Assembly: GCA_905370345.1 (NCBI GenBank)
Contig: CAJPKE010000012.1
Location: forward strand, 1 to 23,238
Source: Candidatus Saccharibacteria bacterium UBA6209
Lineage (GTDB): Bacteria > Patescibacteriota > Saccharimonadia > Saccharimonadales > Saccharimonadaceae
Length of the DNA: 23,238 nucleotides
Direction: 5' to 3'
Under the pieces are notes generated by a model. That model was not told the DNA's origin and made no database searches. It saw nothing but the letters and a program-made list of their open reading frames with translations. This document shows, piece after piece, positions 7,779 through 15,185 of this stretch (position 1 is the stretch's first letter; every line of letters starts with the position of its first letter). The position numbers and the translations under genes are program-made.

Positions 7779-8237
7779 GTGACTACAAAGAATATCAAAA
7801 ATCAAGGTTTTACACTAGTTGAGCTTTTGATCGTTATCGTGATCATCGCAATTTTGACAGTTGTTTCTTTGGTTGCATACAACGGTTTGCAGAACCAGGC
7901 AAAGACATCTGCTGCCAAATCCGCTGCTGACGCTGTTGCTAAGAAAGCTGAGCTATACAATACAGCTAATAGTAAATATCCAGAAAAGCTGTCGGATTTG
8001 ACAGATAAAACAGTCGGCACTTCTTCTGAATCACAGACTGGCCAGCCATACTACTTGGATGCAAGTACTGTAAACTCTGGCAGCGTAGATAGTGCTCCTA
8101 AAGAGGCTAATACTATTGAGTATAAGCCATGTGGTGATACAGGCAACCGTACGGGTGCGGACGTTAGTTACTTTAACTTCTCCAAGAACATAAAAGAAAA
8201 GCGACAGATTGGTACCTGTCCTACTCCTGCTCCGTAA
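7779..8237 (+). CDS. type IV pilin, major-pilin type
   Basis: The protein has 152 aa and a GTG start. AGGGGG at 7764-7769 is the ribosome binding site, 9 nt away, and fixes the start. The leader MTTKNIKNQG is cut before FTLVELLIVIVIIAIL, the canonical class III signal, with E at +5 (residue 15). The helix continues into a small head with two cysteines near the C-terminus (C118 and C147), which could form the D-region disulfide. Its own promoter, strong RBS and terminator, set apart from the minor-prepilin operon, suggest high expression as the fibre subunit. Assembly ATPases, PilC and the prepilin peptidase are not in this window. Confidence 0.93.
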   Translation: MTTKNIKNQGFTLVELLIVIVIIAILTVVSLVAYNGLQNQAKTSAAKSAADAVAKKAELYNTANSKYPEKLSDLTDKTVGTSSESQTGQPYYLDASTVNSGSVDSAPKEANTIEYKPCGDTGNRTGADVSYFNFSKNIKEKRQIGTCPTPAP

Positions 8238-8255
8238 TTCGGTATAGGTAATAAA

Positions 8256-8284
8256 AAACTCTGGCTTAATGTCAGAGTTTTTTT
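8256..8284. terminator. Rho-independent terminator between pilin and glyA
   Basis: AAACTCTGGC-ttaat-GTCAGAGTTT gives a 10-bp stem with one G-U pair, followed by TTTT. The A-run before it makes the structure usable on the minus strand too, where glyA ends at 8300. Confidence 0.85.
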
Positions 8285-8299
8285 ATGTGCGGGTTTACA

Positions 8300-9568
8300 T
8301 TAAATATCGCGTAGAGTATGGCAGAATTCTACGACTTCTTTACGGAGTTCAGCCAACTCGTCGTCATTGTCGCGATTATCTATTGACCGCCTCATCCATT
8401 CCGCGATTTTTTCCATGTCGTCTTCTTTGGCGCCTCGTGTCGTGACGGCTGGCGTGCCTAGGCGAATACCGCTTGGTCTGAATCTTGGTAGGGGGTCATC
8501 TGGAATCGCATTAGCATTCAGTGTCAGACCAATTTTATCCATGGCGATTTCCGCTTCCTTGCCATCAATGCCAAAACTGTTGTGAATATCTGCCAGAATT
8601 AAATGGTTGCTGGTGTCGCCAGTTACTAATTTAAAACCGCGCTTTTGTAATTCTTCCGCCAGCCTTTTTGCATTTTTAACGATTTGCTCGGCGTAATCTT
8701 TGAACTCTGGCTGTAAAGCTTCACCAAATGCTACGGCTTTTGCAGCGATGGTGTGCATGTGCGGTCCGCCTTGCGTGCCAGGGAATACCGCTCGATCAAT
8801 CAACGTAGGTAAATTTTCGAGAGTTTTCTCTGGTTTTTTCAGTGGATTGCCAACTATTCCTCGACTAAGAATCAGTCCGCCTCGTGGTCCACGCAGAGTT
8901 TTATGAGTTGTTGTGGTAATTACATGAAAGCCATAGTCGAACGGGTTTTTGGCAACACCACTAACGATTAGTCCCGCAATGTGGCTCATATCCGCCATTA
9001 GCATAGCGCCGACTTCATTGCCAATTTCAGCAAATTTTTCGTAATCTAGCTCTCGTGGATATGCCGAAAATCCCGCCAAAATGATCTTTGGTTTGTGCTT
9101 TAGGGCCAATTGACGAATTTCTTCATAATCAATTTCGCCAGTTTCAATGTTTTTTATGCCGTAGCGAATGAAGTTGTACTCTCTGGCGCTACGAGTAACT
9201 GGAGCGCCGTGTGTAAGATGTCCGCCGTGAGCTAAATCCATAGCCAGAATAGTGTCACCAGGCTCGCACCAAGCGTAATAAACCGCCTCATTAGCTTGCG
9301 CTCCAGAGTGTGGCTGGACGTTAGCGTGATCTGCTTTGAAAAGTTTCTTAGCGCGGTCAATTGCCAGCTGCTCGACTTGATCAGTGTTTTCTTGTCCGCC
9401 GTAATAACGTCGACCAGGGTAGCCTTCTGAATATTTATTAGTGAAAACGCTACCGAGCGCCTGAAGCACATCTGATGAAACGTAATTCTCACTAGGAATT
9501 AGCTCCAGTCCGTCCGTTTGGCGCTTTTTTTCTGCTTTTATAAGTTCTTCAATTTGCTTGTCTTTCAT
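8300..9568 (-). CDS. glyA: serine hydroxymethyltransferase
   Basis: This PLP enzyme converts serine and tetrahydrofolate to glycine and 5,10-methylene-tetrahydrofolate. It has 422 aa, a normal length. Seen are LELIPSENYVS, NKYSEGYPGRRYYGG, the HSGAQANEAV region, ADMSHIAGLI and the PLP lysine K223 in TTTTHKTLRGPRGG. The open frame extends 16 codons further, but GGAGG seven bases before the ATG at 9568 and the -10 box at 9591-9596 fix the start there. It is divergent from murA. With folD (13965) it forms a minimal one-carbon pathway feeding methylene- and formyl-folate. Confidence 0.97.
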   Translation of the reverse strand: MKDKQIEELIKAEKKRQTDGLELIPSENYVSSDVLQALGSVFTNKYSEGYPGRRYYGGQENTDQVEQLAIDRAKKLFKADHANVQPHSGAQANEAVYYAWCEPGDTILAMDLAHGGHLTHGAPVTRSAREYNFIRYGIKNIETGEIDYEEIRQLALKHKPKIILAGFSAYPRELDYEKFAEIGNEVGAMLMADMSHIAGLIVSGVAKNPFDYGFHVITTTTHKTLRGPRGGLILSRGIVGNPLKKPEKTLENLPTLIDRAVFPGTQGGPHMHTIAAKAVAFGEALQPEFKDYAEQIVKNAKRLAEELQKRGFKLVTGDTSNHLILADIHNSFGIDGKEAEIAMDKIGLTLNANAIPDDPLPRFRPSGIRLGTPAVTTRGAKEDDMEKIAEWMRRSIDNRDNDDELAELRKEVVEFCHTLRDI

Positions 9569-9590
9569 GACTAAACCTCCGTTAATACTT

Positions 9591-9596
9591 ATTATA
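9591..9596 (-). promoter_or_regulatory. -10 box TATAAT for glyA
   Basis: The minus strand reads TGATATAATAAG, 22 nt before the ATG at 9568, leaving a short leader with the GGAGG site. The same TGATATAAT block forms the divergent murA -10. Confidence 0.6.
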
Positions 9597-9599
9597 TCA

Positions 9600-9628
9600 T
9601 TGCTTATATATATCATTAGTGATATAAT
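9600..9628 (+). promoter_or_regulatory. murA promoter (TTGCTT-17-TATAAT)
   Basis: TTGCTT at 9600-9605 and TATAAT at 9623-9628 are spaced 17 nt. The ATG at 9635 follows after 6 nt without an SD, so the messenger is probably leaderless. Confidence 0.65.
9609..9626. promoter_or_regulatory. candidate operator, TATATCA-ttag-TGATATA inverted repeat
   Basis: A perfect 7-bp inverted repeat with 4-nt spacer lies over the murA -10. A further TATATCA is at 9593-9599, over the glyA -10. The size suits an XRE-type dimer, and the neighbouring MurA carries such a domain. Part of the symmetry comes from the -10 sequences themselves, so binding is only a suggestion. Confidence 0.35.
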
Positions 9629-9634
9629 TTACGC

Positions 9635-11158
9635 ATGATAAAAGACAAGTATCTTCAAAAAATCGGCAATCTAATCGCTGAAAATCGTCAAAAACAGGGA
9701 CTAACTCAGACTCAGTTGGCTGAAGCGATTGGCACGTCGCAAAGCGCTATTAATCGCATTGAAAACGGGGGTCAGAATATTAGTATTGATATGATTGCTC
9801 GAATTAGCGAGGTGCTTAATAACAATATCGTGACCGTAAATCATTCTGGAAAAATGAATTTTAAGGTAACTGGTGGCAAAAAATTGTCTGGTGAGATACA
9901 AGTTAAGACTAGTAAAAACGCCGCAGTGGGACTTCTCTGTGCGAGTTTGTTGAATAAGGGGAAAACGACGCTTAGGAAAGTGGCGCGAATTGAAGAGGTT
10001 AACCGAATTATCGAGGTTCTGAACTCGATTGGCGTTAAAACTCGCTGGTTGGACGGTAGTGATCTTGAGATCGTGCCGCCAGCGCGCTTGAGGCTTGAAG
10101 ATATGGATATTGCTGCGGCGAAGAGAACTAGGACGGTAATTATGTTCCTTGGCCCGCTACTGCATCAATATGACGATTTCAAATTGCCGTTTGCTGGTGG
10201 CTGTAATTTGGGGAAGCGCACGGTTGAGCCGCACCTTAGTGGTTTGAGACATTTTGGAATGAATGTCACGGCGGAGACTGATTATTATCACGCAAAAACT
10301 GATGTCAATTCTGGTGATCGAACGATTTTATTGACGGAGCGTGGCGATACGGTGACGGAAAATATAATTATGGCTGCAGCGTTGTCACCAAACACTACCA
10401 TCATCCGCAACGCTAGCCCAAACTACATGGTTCAAGACGTCTGCTTCTTCTTGAAGAAGTTGGGCGTGAAAATTGAGGGAATTGGTACGACAACCTTGAA
10501 AATCACGGGTCGTAAACGAATTAGTAAAAATCTGGACTATTATCCGAGCGAAGATCCGATTGAAGCGATGAGTTTTATTGCGGCGGCTGCAGTGACGGAT
10601 TCGGAAATTACTGTTCGTCGTGCACCGATTGAATTCTTGGAGATTGAATTAGCGACATTGGCGGAAATGGGTCTTAAATTTGAACTCAGCAAGGAGTATT
10701 TTGCTAATAATGGGCAGACTCGTTTGGTTGATATTAAATTGCAGCGCTCCAAACTCCAGGCAGCAAAGGATAAACTTCACGCCTTGCCGTTTCCTGGAAT
10801 TAATATGGACAATTTGCCATTCTTGGGACTTATCGCGACGGTGGCGGAGGGGCGTACGTTGGTTCACGACTGGAGCTACGAAAACCGAGCAATTTACTTT
10901 ACAGAGCTCAGTAAACTAAATGCACAAATTGAGCTGGTTGATCCACACCGTGTTTATATCACTGGTCCAACAAGATGGAAGCCGGCCGACGTTGTTGCTC
11001 CGCCAGCGCTTCGTCCGTCCGTTGTGATACTTTTGGCAATGCTTGCTGCTCCGGGTGTATCGATTCTTCGCGACGTATATTCGATTAATCGCGGATACGA
11101 GGAATTGGCGGCGCGCTTAAATTCGCTAGGTGCTGAGATTGAAGTGATTATTGAATAG
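9635..11158 (+). CDS. murA: XRE-type HTH domain fused to UDP-GlcNAc 1-carboxyvinyltransferase (MurA)
   Basis: The protein has 507 aa. Residues 1-68 are a Cro/C1-type helix-turn-helix (GLTQTQLAEAIGTSQSAINRIENG). The remainder, from about residue 73 on, is a full EPSP-synthase-fold MurA. This enzyme transfers enolpyruvate from PEP to UDP-GlcNAc, the first committed step of peptidoglycan synthesis. Key residues are visible: K94 in TSKNAA (K22 of E. coli), C190 in AGGCNLGKR (C115, the fosfomycin target), D392 in GINMDNLPF (candidate D305 equivalent) and R418 in YENRAIY (R397). Usual MurA length is about 420, so the extra residues are the HTH. The start is fixed by the -10 box 6 nt upstream, and no separate start or RBS before the enzyme domain is evident. 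The 3' end overlaps the convergent phosphorylase gene by 11 bp. Confidence 0.94.
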   Translation: MIKDKYLQKIGNLIAENRQKQGLTQTQLAEAIGTSQSAINRIENGGQNISIDMIARISEVLNNNIVTVNHSGKMNFKVTGGKKLSGEIQVKTSKNAAVGLLCASLLNKGKTTLRKVARIEEVNRIIEVLNSIGVKTRWLDGSDLEIVPPARLRLEDMDIAAAKRTRTVIMFLGPLLHQYDDFKLPFAGGCNLGKRTVEPHLSGLRHFGMNVTAETDYYHAKTDVNSGDRTILLTERGDTVTENIIMAAALSPNTTIIRNASPNYMVQDVCFFLKKLGVKIEGIGTTTLKITGRKRISKNLDYYPSEDPIEAMSFIAAAAVTDSEITVRRAPIEFLEIELATLAEMGLKFELSKEYFANNGQTRLVDIKLQRSKLQAAKDKLHALPFPGINMDNLPFLGLIATVAEGRTLVHDWSYENRAIYFTELSKLNAQIELVDPHRVYITGPTRWKPADVVAPPALRPSVVILLAMLAAPGVSILRDVYSINRGYEELAARLNSLGAEIEVIIE

Positions 11159-12953
11159 GAATTCGCTTGATCTGTGGTTCTTTTTTAGGCTGGATTTGCG
11201 GTTTTGGAAAAATAAATTTGAGATAATCTTTCATCATTCGAGCGCCAGAGATAATTGGCAAATAGTTGCTTAATTGGTGGCGAACATGTTTTTCCAATAA
11301 TTGATCATTTTTCAAAATAGCGGCAGCTTTATGCATGTTGACGTATAGAGATGAAACTTCGGCTTCGTAGTTTCTCCCGGTAACCTCCAGGCAGGCGATT
11401 GGCTGAACGTCGGCAACACCGCCGTCGCTAGTGGAGATGAGGAGTTTCAAATTGGCGATGTCTTTCTCCCACGAAGTGCCGCACGCTTCTAATCCGACAA
11501 TAGGAATATTTATCGAGGCATCTGAGCCGATTGCTAACGCTCGCCCCAACTCTTCATCGTAATCTTGTATGTAATGAACACGCTCCTTGAGGACTGGATC
11601 GTTATCAATCAATTTTAATACTTCGAGCAATTTCTGATACATCGTCACGTCGCCTTGGTGAACTTTTCCTGTCAGAATATAATGCGCGTTGTGGCTAATG
11701 AGAATTTGGCGCAATGAATCTGGGTTTTCAAACGGCATATAAGGTCGTTTGTAATTGGCGAATCTTCGCTTGAAGTCGAATAATATTGCATTTTCTGGGA
11801 TTTGTATGGATTTTCCGTACTGGTCTTGGCGACTCAATAGGACTTGATTCAATTCTTTTCGACCGAGTTTTTTCAAATATCTCAAATCCGCGCTACTCAG
11901 CGAGCCTAATTTTTCAGAAAAATCATTTGTGGGCAGCCCAAATTTATCGATAATGCCGTGATCGCGATATGTTTGCAGCGTTTCAGGTAGCACCCACGTT
12001 TCAAGATCTATCCCATTAGTAATGGCTTGAAATTTAACTTTGTCGTTGTTGCGATCGCGGAAATTTGCTACACGGGCGTGTAATTTACTAACGCCATTCT
12101 TCGCTTCAGTAAGTTCAATTGCCAAAAGATTCGGTCTCAGTCTGTCATTACGGAATTGTTCCATTAGCCAGCAACGTACGGCGTTGCTCTTTATATTTGG
12201 CAGAACTAATTTTTCAAATTGCGAACGATGAAATTCCGGTTCGGCGGCTTGAAGAAGCGTGTGGTTTGTGTAAAGTGTGTGCTTGCGAACGTAAACGATG
12301 GCTTCGTATAAATTCATTCCGTTAGCGCACAGCTCGTCTAGTCGTGCCAATGCGGCAAAAATCGTTGCGGTCTCATTAAGTTGAATAACAGCCGGCTTAA
12401 TACCGAGGAGTTTTAATGCTTTATAACCACCAAATCCCAGCGCTACTTCTTGGTATAGTCTATGATCGCCAGATCCGTCGCCTTCGTACAATTGCCCAAA
12501 GTTCGGTTCTGAAATTGTAACAAATTGCGTTGAGCCGAGTGTCTTCTTGAAAATGCTTAAGCTTGCATCTGGGAATCCGTTTGAACTTACGAAAACTTCG
12601 TCAATATATTCAAATCCGTAATCTTGAGGTGAAACGGATTCTGAAAACTCTTCTTGCGCGAGGTCGGTGATTTTCTGGTGTGATTCGCTACGATAAAACG
12701 GCGTTACCACTACGAATGGAACTTCTAGTTTTTCAGCTACACGTCGCGTGTCCGCTGCTAAAACTCCAAGTCCGCCGCCGCCTTTAATGCCGTTGGACTT
12801 ATCATAAATTTCCATCGTCCAATAGACATATGGTCGGTTTTCAGACAATTGATGCGTTAAGCTGCTTCGTTCAATTACATCATAAAACTCGGACGCATCT
12901 TCAATATCATGCGGCTGGTATTTTGGCTTTTCTGTATAAATATATGGATCCAT
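11148..12953 (-). CDS. GT35 glycogen/alpha-glucan phosphorylase-like protein, short form
   Basis: The protein has 601 aa, against about 700-850 for most family members. By family it would release glucose-1-phosphate from alpha-1,4-glucan. Recognisable segments are GGGGLGVLAAD, IQLNETATIFAALARL, YTNHTLLQAAEPE, FQAITNGIDLETW, FDFKRRFANYKRP, TGKVHQGD and EACGTSWEKD with the PLP lysine K497, then STSDGGVAD. The phosphate- and PLP-contacting K-R pair (FKRR) is kept. In NDTHP/NETAT the usual histidine is replaced by alanine, so activity or specificity may differ. It is a single gene with no glycogen synthase or debranching enzyme nearby. TTTGACA occurs upstream, but the -10 is unclear. The start ATG at 12953 has no clear SD. 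Confidence 0.85.
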   Translation of the reverse strand: MDPYIYTEKPKYQPHDIEDASEFYDVIERSSLTHQLSENRPYVYWTMEIYDKSNGIKGGGGLGVLAADTRRVAEKLEVPFVVVTPFYRSESHQKITDLAQEEFSESVSPQDYGFEYIDEVFVSSNGFPDASLSIFKKTLGSTQFVTISEPNFGQLYEGDGSGDHRLYQEVALGFGGYKALKLLGIKPAVIQLNETATIFAALARLDELCANGMNLYEAIVYVRKHTLYTNHTLLQAAEPEFHRSQFEKLVLPNIKSNAVRCWLMEQFRNDRLRPNLLAIELTEAKNGVSKLHARVANFRDRNNDKVKFQAITNGIDLETWVLPETLQTYRDHGIIDKFGLPTNDFSEKLGSLSSADLRYLKKLGRKELNQVLLSRQDQYGKSIQIPENAILFDFKRRFANYKRPYMPFENPDSLRQILISHNAHYILTGKVHQGDVTMYQKLLEVLKLIDNDPVLKERVHYIQDYDEELGRALAIGSDASINIPIVGLEACGTSWEKDIANLKLLISTSDGGVADVQPIACLEVTGRNYEAEVSSLYVNMHKAAAILKNDQLLEKHVRHQLSNYLPIISGARMMKDYLKFIFPKPQIQPKKEPQIKRIPIQ

Positions 12954-12985
12954 CGATGCCCTTTATGGATTGAAATTGTCAAACT

Positions 12986-13060
12986 TGGTGCGGGTGGGGA
13001 GAATCGAACTCCCATCTCAAGTTTGGAAAACTTGCATACTAACCGCTGTACTACACCCGC
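12986..13060 (-). tRNA. tRNA-Gly (anticodon TCC)
   Basis: The minus-strand cloverleaf starts with GCGGGTG, closes with CACCCGC, and has an A discriminator and encoded CCA. The anticodon arm is CAAGT-TTTCCAA-ACTTG with TCC, reading GGA/GGG. The T-arm GTTCGATTC is intact. Confidence 0.96.
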
Positions 13061-13071
13061 AAGCTTTTACT

Positions 13072-13077
13072 ATTGTA
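13072..13077 (-). promoter_or_regulatory. -10 box TACAAT for tRNA-Gly
   Basis: The minus strand reads CTGCTACAATAG, 11 nt before the tRNA 5' end. It is back to back with the tRNA-Arg promoter. Confidence 0.55.
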
Positions 13078-13089
13078 GCAGAAAGATGT

Positions 13090-13095
13090 TATAAT
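13090..13095 (+). promoter_or_regulatory. -10 box TATAAT for tRNA-Arg(TCT)
   Basis: TGTTATAATGTG lies 8 nt before the tRNA 5' end. Confidence 0.6.
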
Positions 13096-13103
13096 GTGAA
13101 TAC

Positions 13104-13180
13104 GCCCTGATAGCTCAGTTGGATAGAGCAGAGGACTTCTAAGCCTAAGGTCGTAGGTTCGAATCCTACTCGGGGCGCCA
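13104..13180 (+). tRNA. tRNA-Arg (anticodon TCT), anticodon stem with two mismatches
   Basis: Acceptor GCCCTGA pairs with TCGGGGC, the discriminator is G, and CCA is encoded. D- and T-arms are normal (GGTTCGAATCC). The anticodon loop CTTCTAA gives TCT, reading AGA/AGG. The 5' side of the stem is GAGGA and the 3' side GCCTA, so both end pairs (G-A and A-G) are mismatched and only three Watson-Crick pairs remain. It may supply the AGA/AGG codons frequent in the accessory genes at the right end. Confidence 0.93.
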
Positions 13181-13204
13181 TTTCATATAACTAATGGGGG
13201 ATAT

Positions 13205-13615
13205 ATGGATGCGAACAAAAAGCCGCAAATGACGCGGGAAATGATGATTAGATTATCTGGCTCCTTAAGAAGATCAATTGATGGTTTTAAAGCGTATGGA
13301 GATACGGGCAGAATGCTAACCGCTAATCGTGGTGTGAATTCGGAGCGCCGATATATTAAAGGATACGGATCTTCGATATCTGCCAATAATTATGACAATC
13401 GAAGACGATTTGGTGCGGAAATAAGTGTAGCGTCTCGGTCGAGGGGTGCCAACAACAATCCTGATGATGCTGGTCTGTCTGGCGGGAATCGACGAGTCAA
13501 TGGTCTACAAAATAACAGTGTTCCGTCAGGTGCGAATAACTCTCGTCAATCGTTTAACGCTAATCGAACTACTTTTCATGAACCACCTTCTCGCGGATAT
13601 AATCCGTTTGGATAA
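13205..13615 (+). CDS. hypothetical Arg/Asn/Ser-rich, probably disordered protein
   Basis: The protein has 136 aa and no family I recognise. The N-terminal 25 residues (REMMIRLSGSLRRSIDGF) could form an amphipathic basic helix. The rest is rich in Asn, Arg, Gly and Ser (RGANNNPDDAGLSGGN, VNGLQNNSVPSGANNS) with no hydrophobic core, no signal peptide and no membrane segment, so it is probably disordered. The start ATG has GGGGGA five bases before it. The gene follows tRNA-Arg(TCT) by 24 nt with no visible promoter of its own, so it may be read through from the tRNA promoter. It ends at a clear terminator. A nucleic-acid-binding role would fit the charge but is only a guess. Confidence 0.7.
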   Translation: MDANKKPQMTREMMIRLSGSLRRSIDGFKAYGDTGRMLTANRGVNSERRYIKGYGSSISANNYDNRRRFGAEISVASRSRGANNNPDDAGLSGGNRRVNGLQNNSVPSGANNSRQSFNANRTTFHEPPSRGYNPFG

Positions 13616-13623
13616 ATAAAAAT

Positions 13624-13649
13624 CCTCACTTCGTGTGAGGTTATTTTTT
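13624..13649 (+). terminator. Rho-independent terminator
   Basis: CCTCAC-TTCGT-GTGAGG is followed by TTATTTTTT, directly after the hypothetical gene. The T-run abuts the 3' end of the convergent tRNA-Lys. Confidence 0.9.
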
Positions 13650-13725
13650 GGAGGGCCAGGAGGGGCTCGAACCCTCGACACCCTGCTTAAGAGGCAGGTG
13701 CTCTAACCAGCTGAGCTACTGGCCC
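13649..13725 (-). tRNA. tRNA-Lys (anticodon CTT)
   Basis: On the minus strand GGGCCAG pairs with CTGGCCC, with discriminator T and encoded CCA. The anticodon arm CCTGC-CTCTTAA-GCAGG gives CTT, reading AAG. The D- and T-arms are regular. Confidence 0.96.
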
Positions 13726-13733
13726 ACAATTTC

Positions 13734-13739
13734 ATTATA
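13734..13739 (-). promoter_or_regulatory. -10 box TATAAT for tRNA-Lys
   Basis: The minus strand reads TTGTATAATG, 8 nt before the tRNA 5' end. Confidence 0.6.
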
Positions 13740-13810
13740 CAACAATTAATAAAAATGTCTACCGTTTTATTGAAAATAATTTATCGGTGTGAATAAATTG
13801 TCGTAAAACT

Positions 13811-13889
13811 TGGGGCGAATGATGGGGTTCGAACCCACGGCCTCCGGAGCCACAATCCAGCGCTCTAACCAAACTGAGCTACATCCGCC
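13811..13889 (-). tRNA. tRNA-His (anticodon GTG) with encoded G-1
   Basis: On the minus strand GCGGATG pairs with CATTCGC, with encoded CCA. The discriminator is C, and an extra 5' G (at 13889) can pair with it, the hallmark of bacterial tRNA-His. The anticodon arm CTGGA-TTGTGGC-TCCGG gives GTG. Confidence 0.96.
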
Positions 13890-13907
13890 ATGATCCAAGC
13901 TTTTCAA

Positions 13908-13913
13908 ATTATA
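13908..13913 (-). promoter_or_regulatory. -10 box TATAAT for tRNA-His
   Basis: The minus strand reads TGCTATAATTTG, 18 nt before the tRNA 5' end, back to back with the folD promoter. Confidence 0.55.
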
Positions 13914-13950
13914 GCACACACTATATCTGTACTCAAGATGGTAAAATTGC

Positions 13951-13956
13951 TATACT
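13951..13956 (+). promoter_or_regulatory. -10 box TATACT for folD
   Basis: GCTATACTTA is followed by two in-frame ATGs at 13959 and 13965. Only 13965, 8 nt beyond the box, lies at a plausible transcription start. Confidence 0.55.
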
Positions 13957-13964
13957 TAATGACA

Positions 13965-14777
13965 ATGAGAGAACTAAATGGCTCAGAACTAGCTGGATTT
14001 ATCAAGGAGCGCCAGGCAAAACAGGTGCGAGCTTTAAGGCAGGCTTGGCATATTAATCCTCGTTTGGCAATTGTTACTGATGTCGAAAATCCAGTCATTG
14101 AAACGTACATGCGTTTGAAACAGAGGTATGGCGCTGATATTTTGATTGATGTGGAGATTCATCGAGTCTCTGCGGGCGGTGCTTTGGAGGTGATTCAAGA
14201 ATTGAACAATCGAGACGACGTTCAAGGAATAATTCTGCAATTGCCGATTAGTAATTCTGATCAGACTGAGGAGCTACTCGAGAGTATTCGAGAAGATAAA
14301 GACGTTGACGGTCTGCGTAAAAAGGCGATTTTTCAGGCGGCTACACCAACGGCTATTAGCTGGCTGCTGGCTGGATATGGCGTTGACTTGAAAAATAAAA
14401 AAGTTGCAATTGTTGGGCGAGGCCGTTTGGTTGGTGCGCCTCTTGAGAAAATGTGGCTGAAGTCTGGCGTTGATGTGGCGGTTTTTGAAAAAGGTGACGA
14501 TTTATCTCAATTGATAAATTACGATATTATCGTGTCGGCAACTGGAGTTCCGGGGCTGATTAAAAGCCAAATGATTAAGACTAAGACGGTCGTTGTTGAC
14601 GCGGGAACTGCTTCGGAAAATGGAAAAATTGTTGGCGACGTATCTGAAGAAGTGCGTCAGCGTAATGATGTAATTATTACACCAAAAAAAGGCGGAGTTG
14701 GTCCATTAACGGTTTCTGCGCTGTTTGATAATGTAATTACGGCTTGTCTAAAAATTGCGAATCAATCAAAAAATTAA
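13965..14777 (+). CDS. folD: bifunctional methylene-tetrahydrofolate dehydrogenase/cyclohydrolase FolD
   Basis: FolD oxidises 5,10-methylene-THF and hydrolyses the methenyl product to 10-formyl-THF, in the cytosol. It has 270 aa from the ATG at 13965, close to the usual 280-290. The open frame begins at 13890, but the first 25 codons cover the promoter. Catalytic Y48 and K52 stand in ETYMRLKQ, QLPIS matches the QLPLP motif, D115 lies in KDVDG, and GRGRLVGAPL is the nucleotide-binding loop. GGVGPLTVSAL near the end is also typical. With glyA it gives the cell a short one-carbon pathway. The stop codon overlaps the convergent regulator gene in a shared TTAA. Confidence 0.95.
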   Translation: MRELNGSELAGFIKERQAKQVRALRQAWHINPRLAIVTDVENPVIETYMRLKQRYGADILIDVEIHRVSAGGALEVIQELNNRDDVQGIILQLPISNSDQTEELLESIREDKDVDGLRKKAIFQAATPTAISWLLAGYGVDLKNKKVAIVGRGRLVGAPLEKMWLKSGVDVAVFEKGDDLSQLINYDIIVSATGVPGLIKSQMIKTKTVVVDAGTASENGKIVGDVSEEVRQRNDVIITPKKGGVGPLTVSALFDNVITACLKIANQSKN

Positions 14778-15145
14778 GCAGCTTTTATGGCGGTTTTGAC
14801 CTGCTCGACAACTTGGCGCGGCGTGAGGTTCGCTTTTACGATGTAGCTATGAATTCCTAATTTCTTCAAATCGTGCGGAGCTTCTTCTTCGCCGAGATTA
14901 GTGAGGACGATAACGGGAATAGTTTTTCCCCAATCTTTAGACCTAATTCGCTTCAAAGCCTCCGCACCGTCCATTTCCGGCATTTGTAAATCTAGCAAAA
15001 TAATGTCTGGCTGAAACTTTTCGACTACTTCTATGCCGATTTGTCCGTTGGCGGCCAAGCGAACGTCAAACCCGTCCGACTCGAACTTCATTCGGTACAT
15101 CTGGCTGATGGTTGGGTCGTCTTCAATGATAGCGATTTTTATCAT
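14774..15145 (-). CDS. single-domain (CheY-like) response regulator
   Basis: The protein has 123 aa, all receiver domain. The acidic pair is D9/D10, the phospho-acceptor D52 in LLDLQMPEMDG, the switch threonine T82 in VIVLTN and the lysine K104 in YIVKAN. No DNA-binding or enzymatic output domain follows, so it must act by protein contact or as a phosphate shuttle. The likely partner is the histidine kinase at 16562. TATACT with a 6-nt gap precedes the ATG, and there is no SD. The gene is divergent from the methyltransferase across only 40 bp and convergent with folD with a 4-bp overlap. Confidence 0.93.
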   Translation of the reverse strand: MIKIAIIEDDPTISQMYRMKFESDGFDVRLAANGQIGIEVVEKFQPDIILLDLQMPEMDGAEALKRIRSKDWGKTIPVIVLTNLGEEEAPHDLKKLGIHSYIVKANLTPRQVVEQVKTAIKAA

Positions 15146-15151
15146 GCTTTA

Positions 15152-15178
15152 AGTATATCACATAAATTATGTTATAAT
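15152..15178. promoter_or_regulatory. two back-to-back divergent -10 boxes
   Basis: On the minus strand TATACT (15152-15157) serves the response regulator, 6 nt before its ATG. On the plus strand TATAAT (15173-15178) serves the methyltransferase gene, 7 nt before its ATG. The boxes are 15 bp apart, so each -35 zone lies over the other promoter, and the two polymerases can hardly bind together. Confidence 0.55.
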
Positions 15179-15185
15179 TTTTGGC

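Noticed and set aside
9569..9616. 16-codon N-terminal extension of GlyA
   Set aside because: It spans the -10 box, and the family N-terminus begins at the ATG after GGAGG.
12909..13094. Plus-strand ORF across tRNA-Gly with an ENRTPIS motif
   Set aside because: It is antisense to a complete tRNA. Such RTPIS/RTRI peptides are a common misprediction over tRNA genes.
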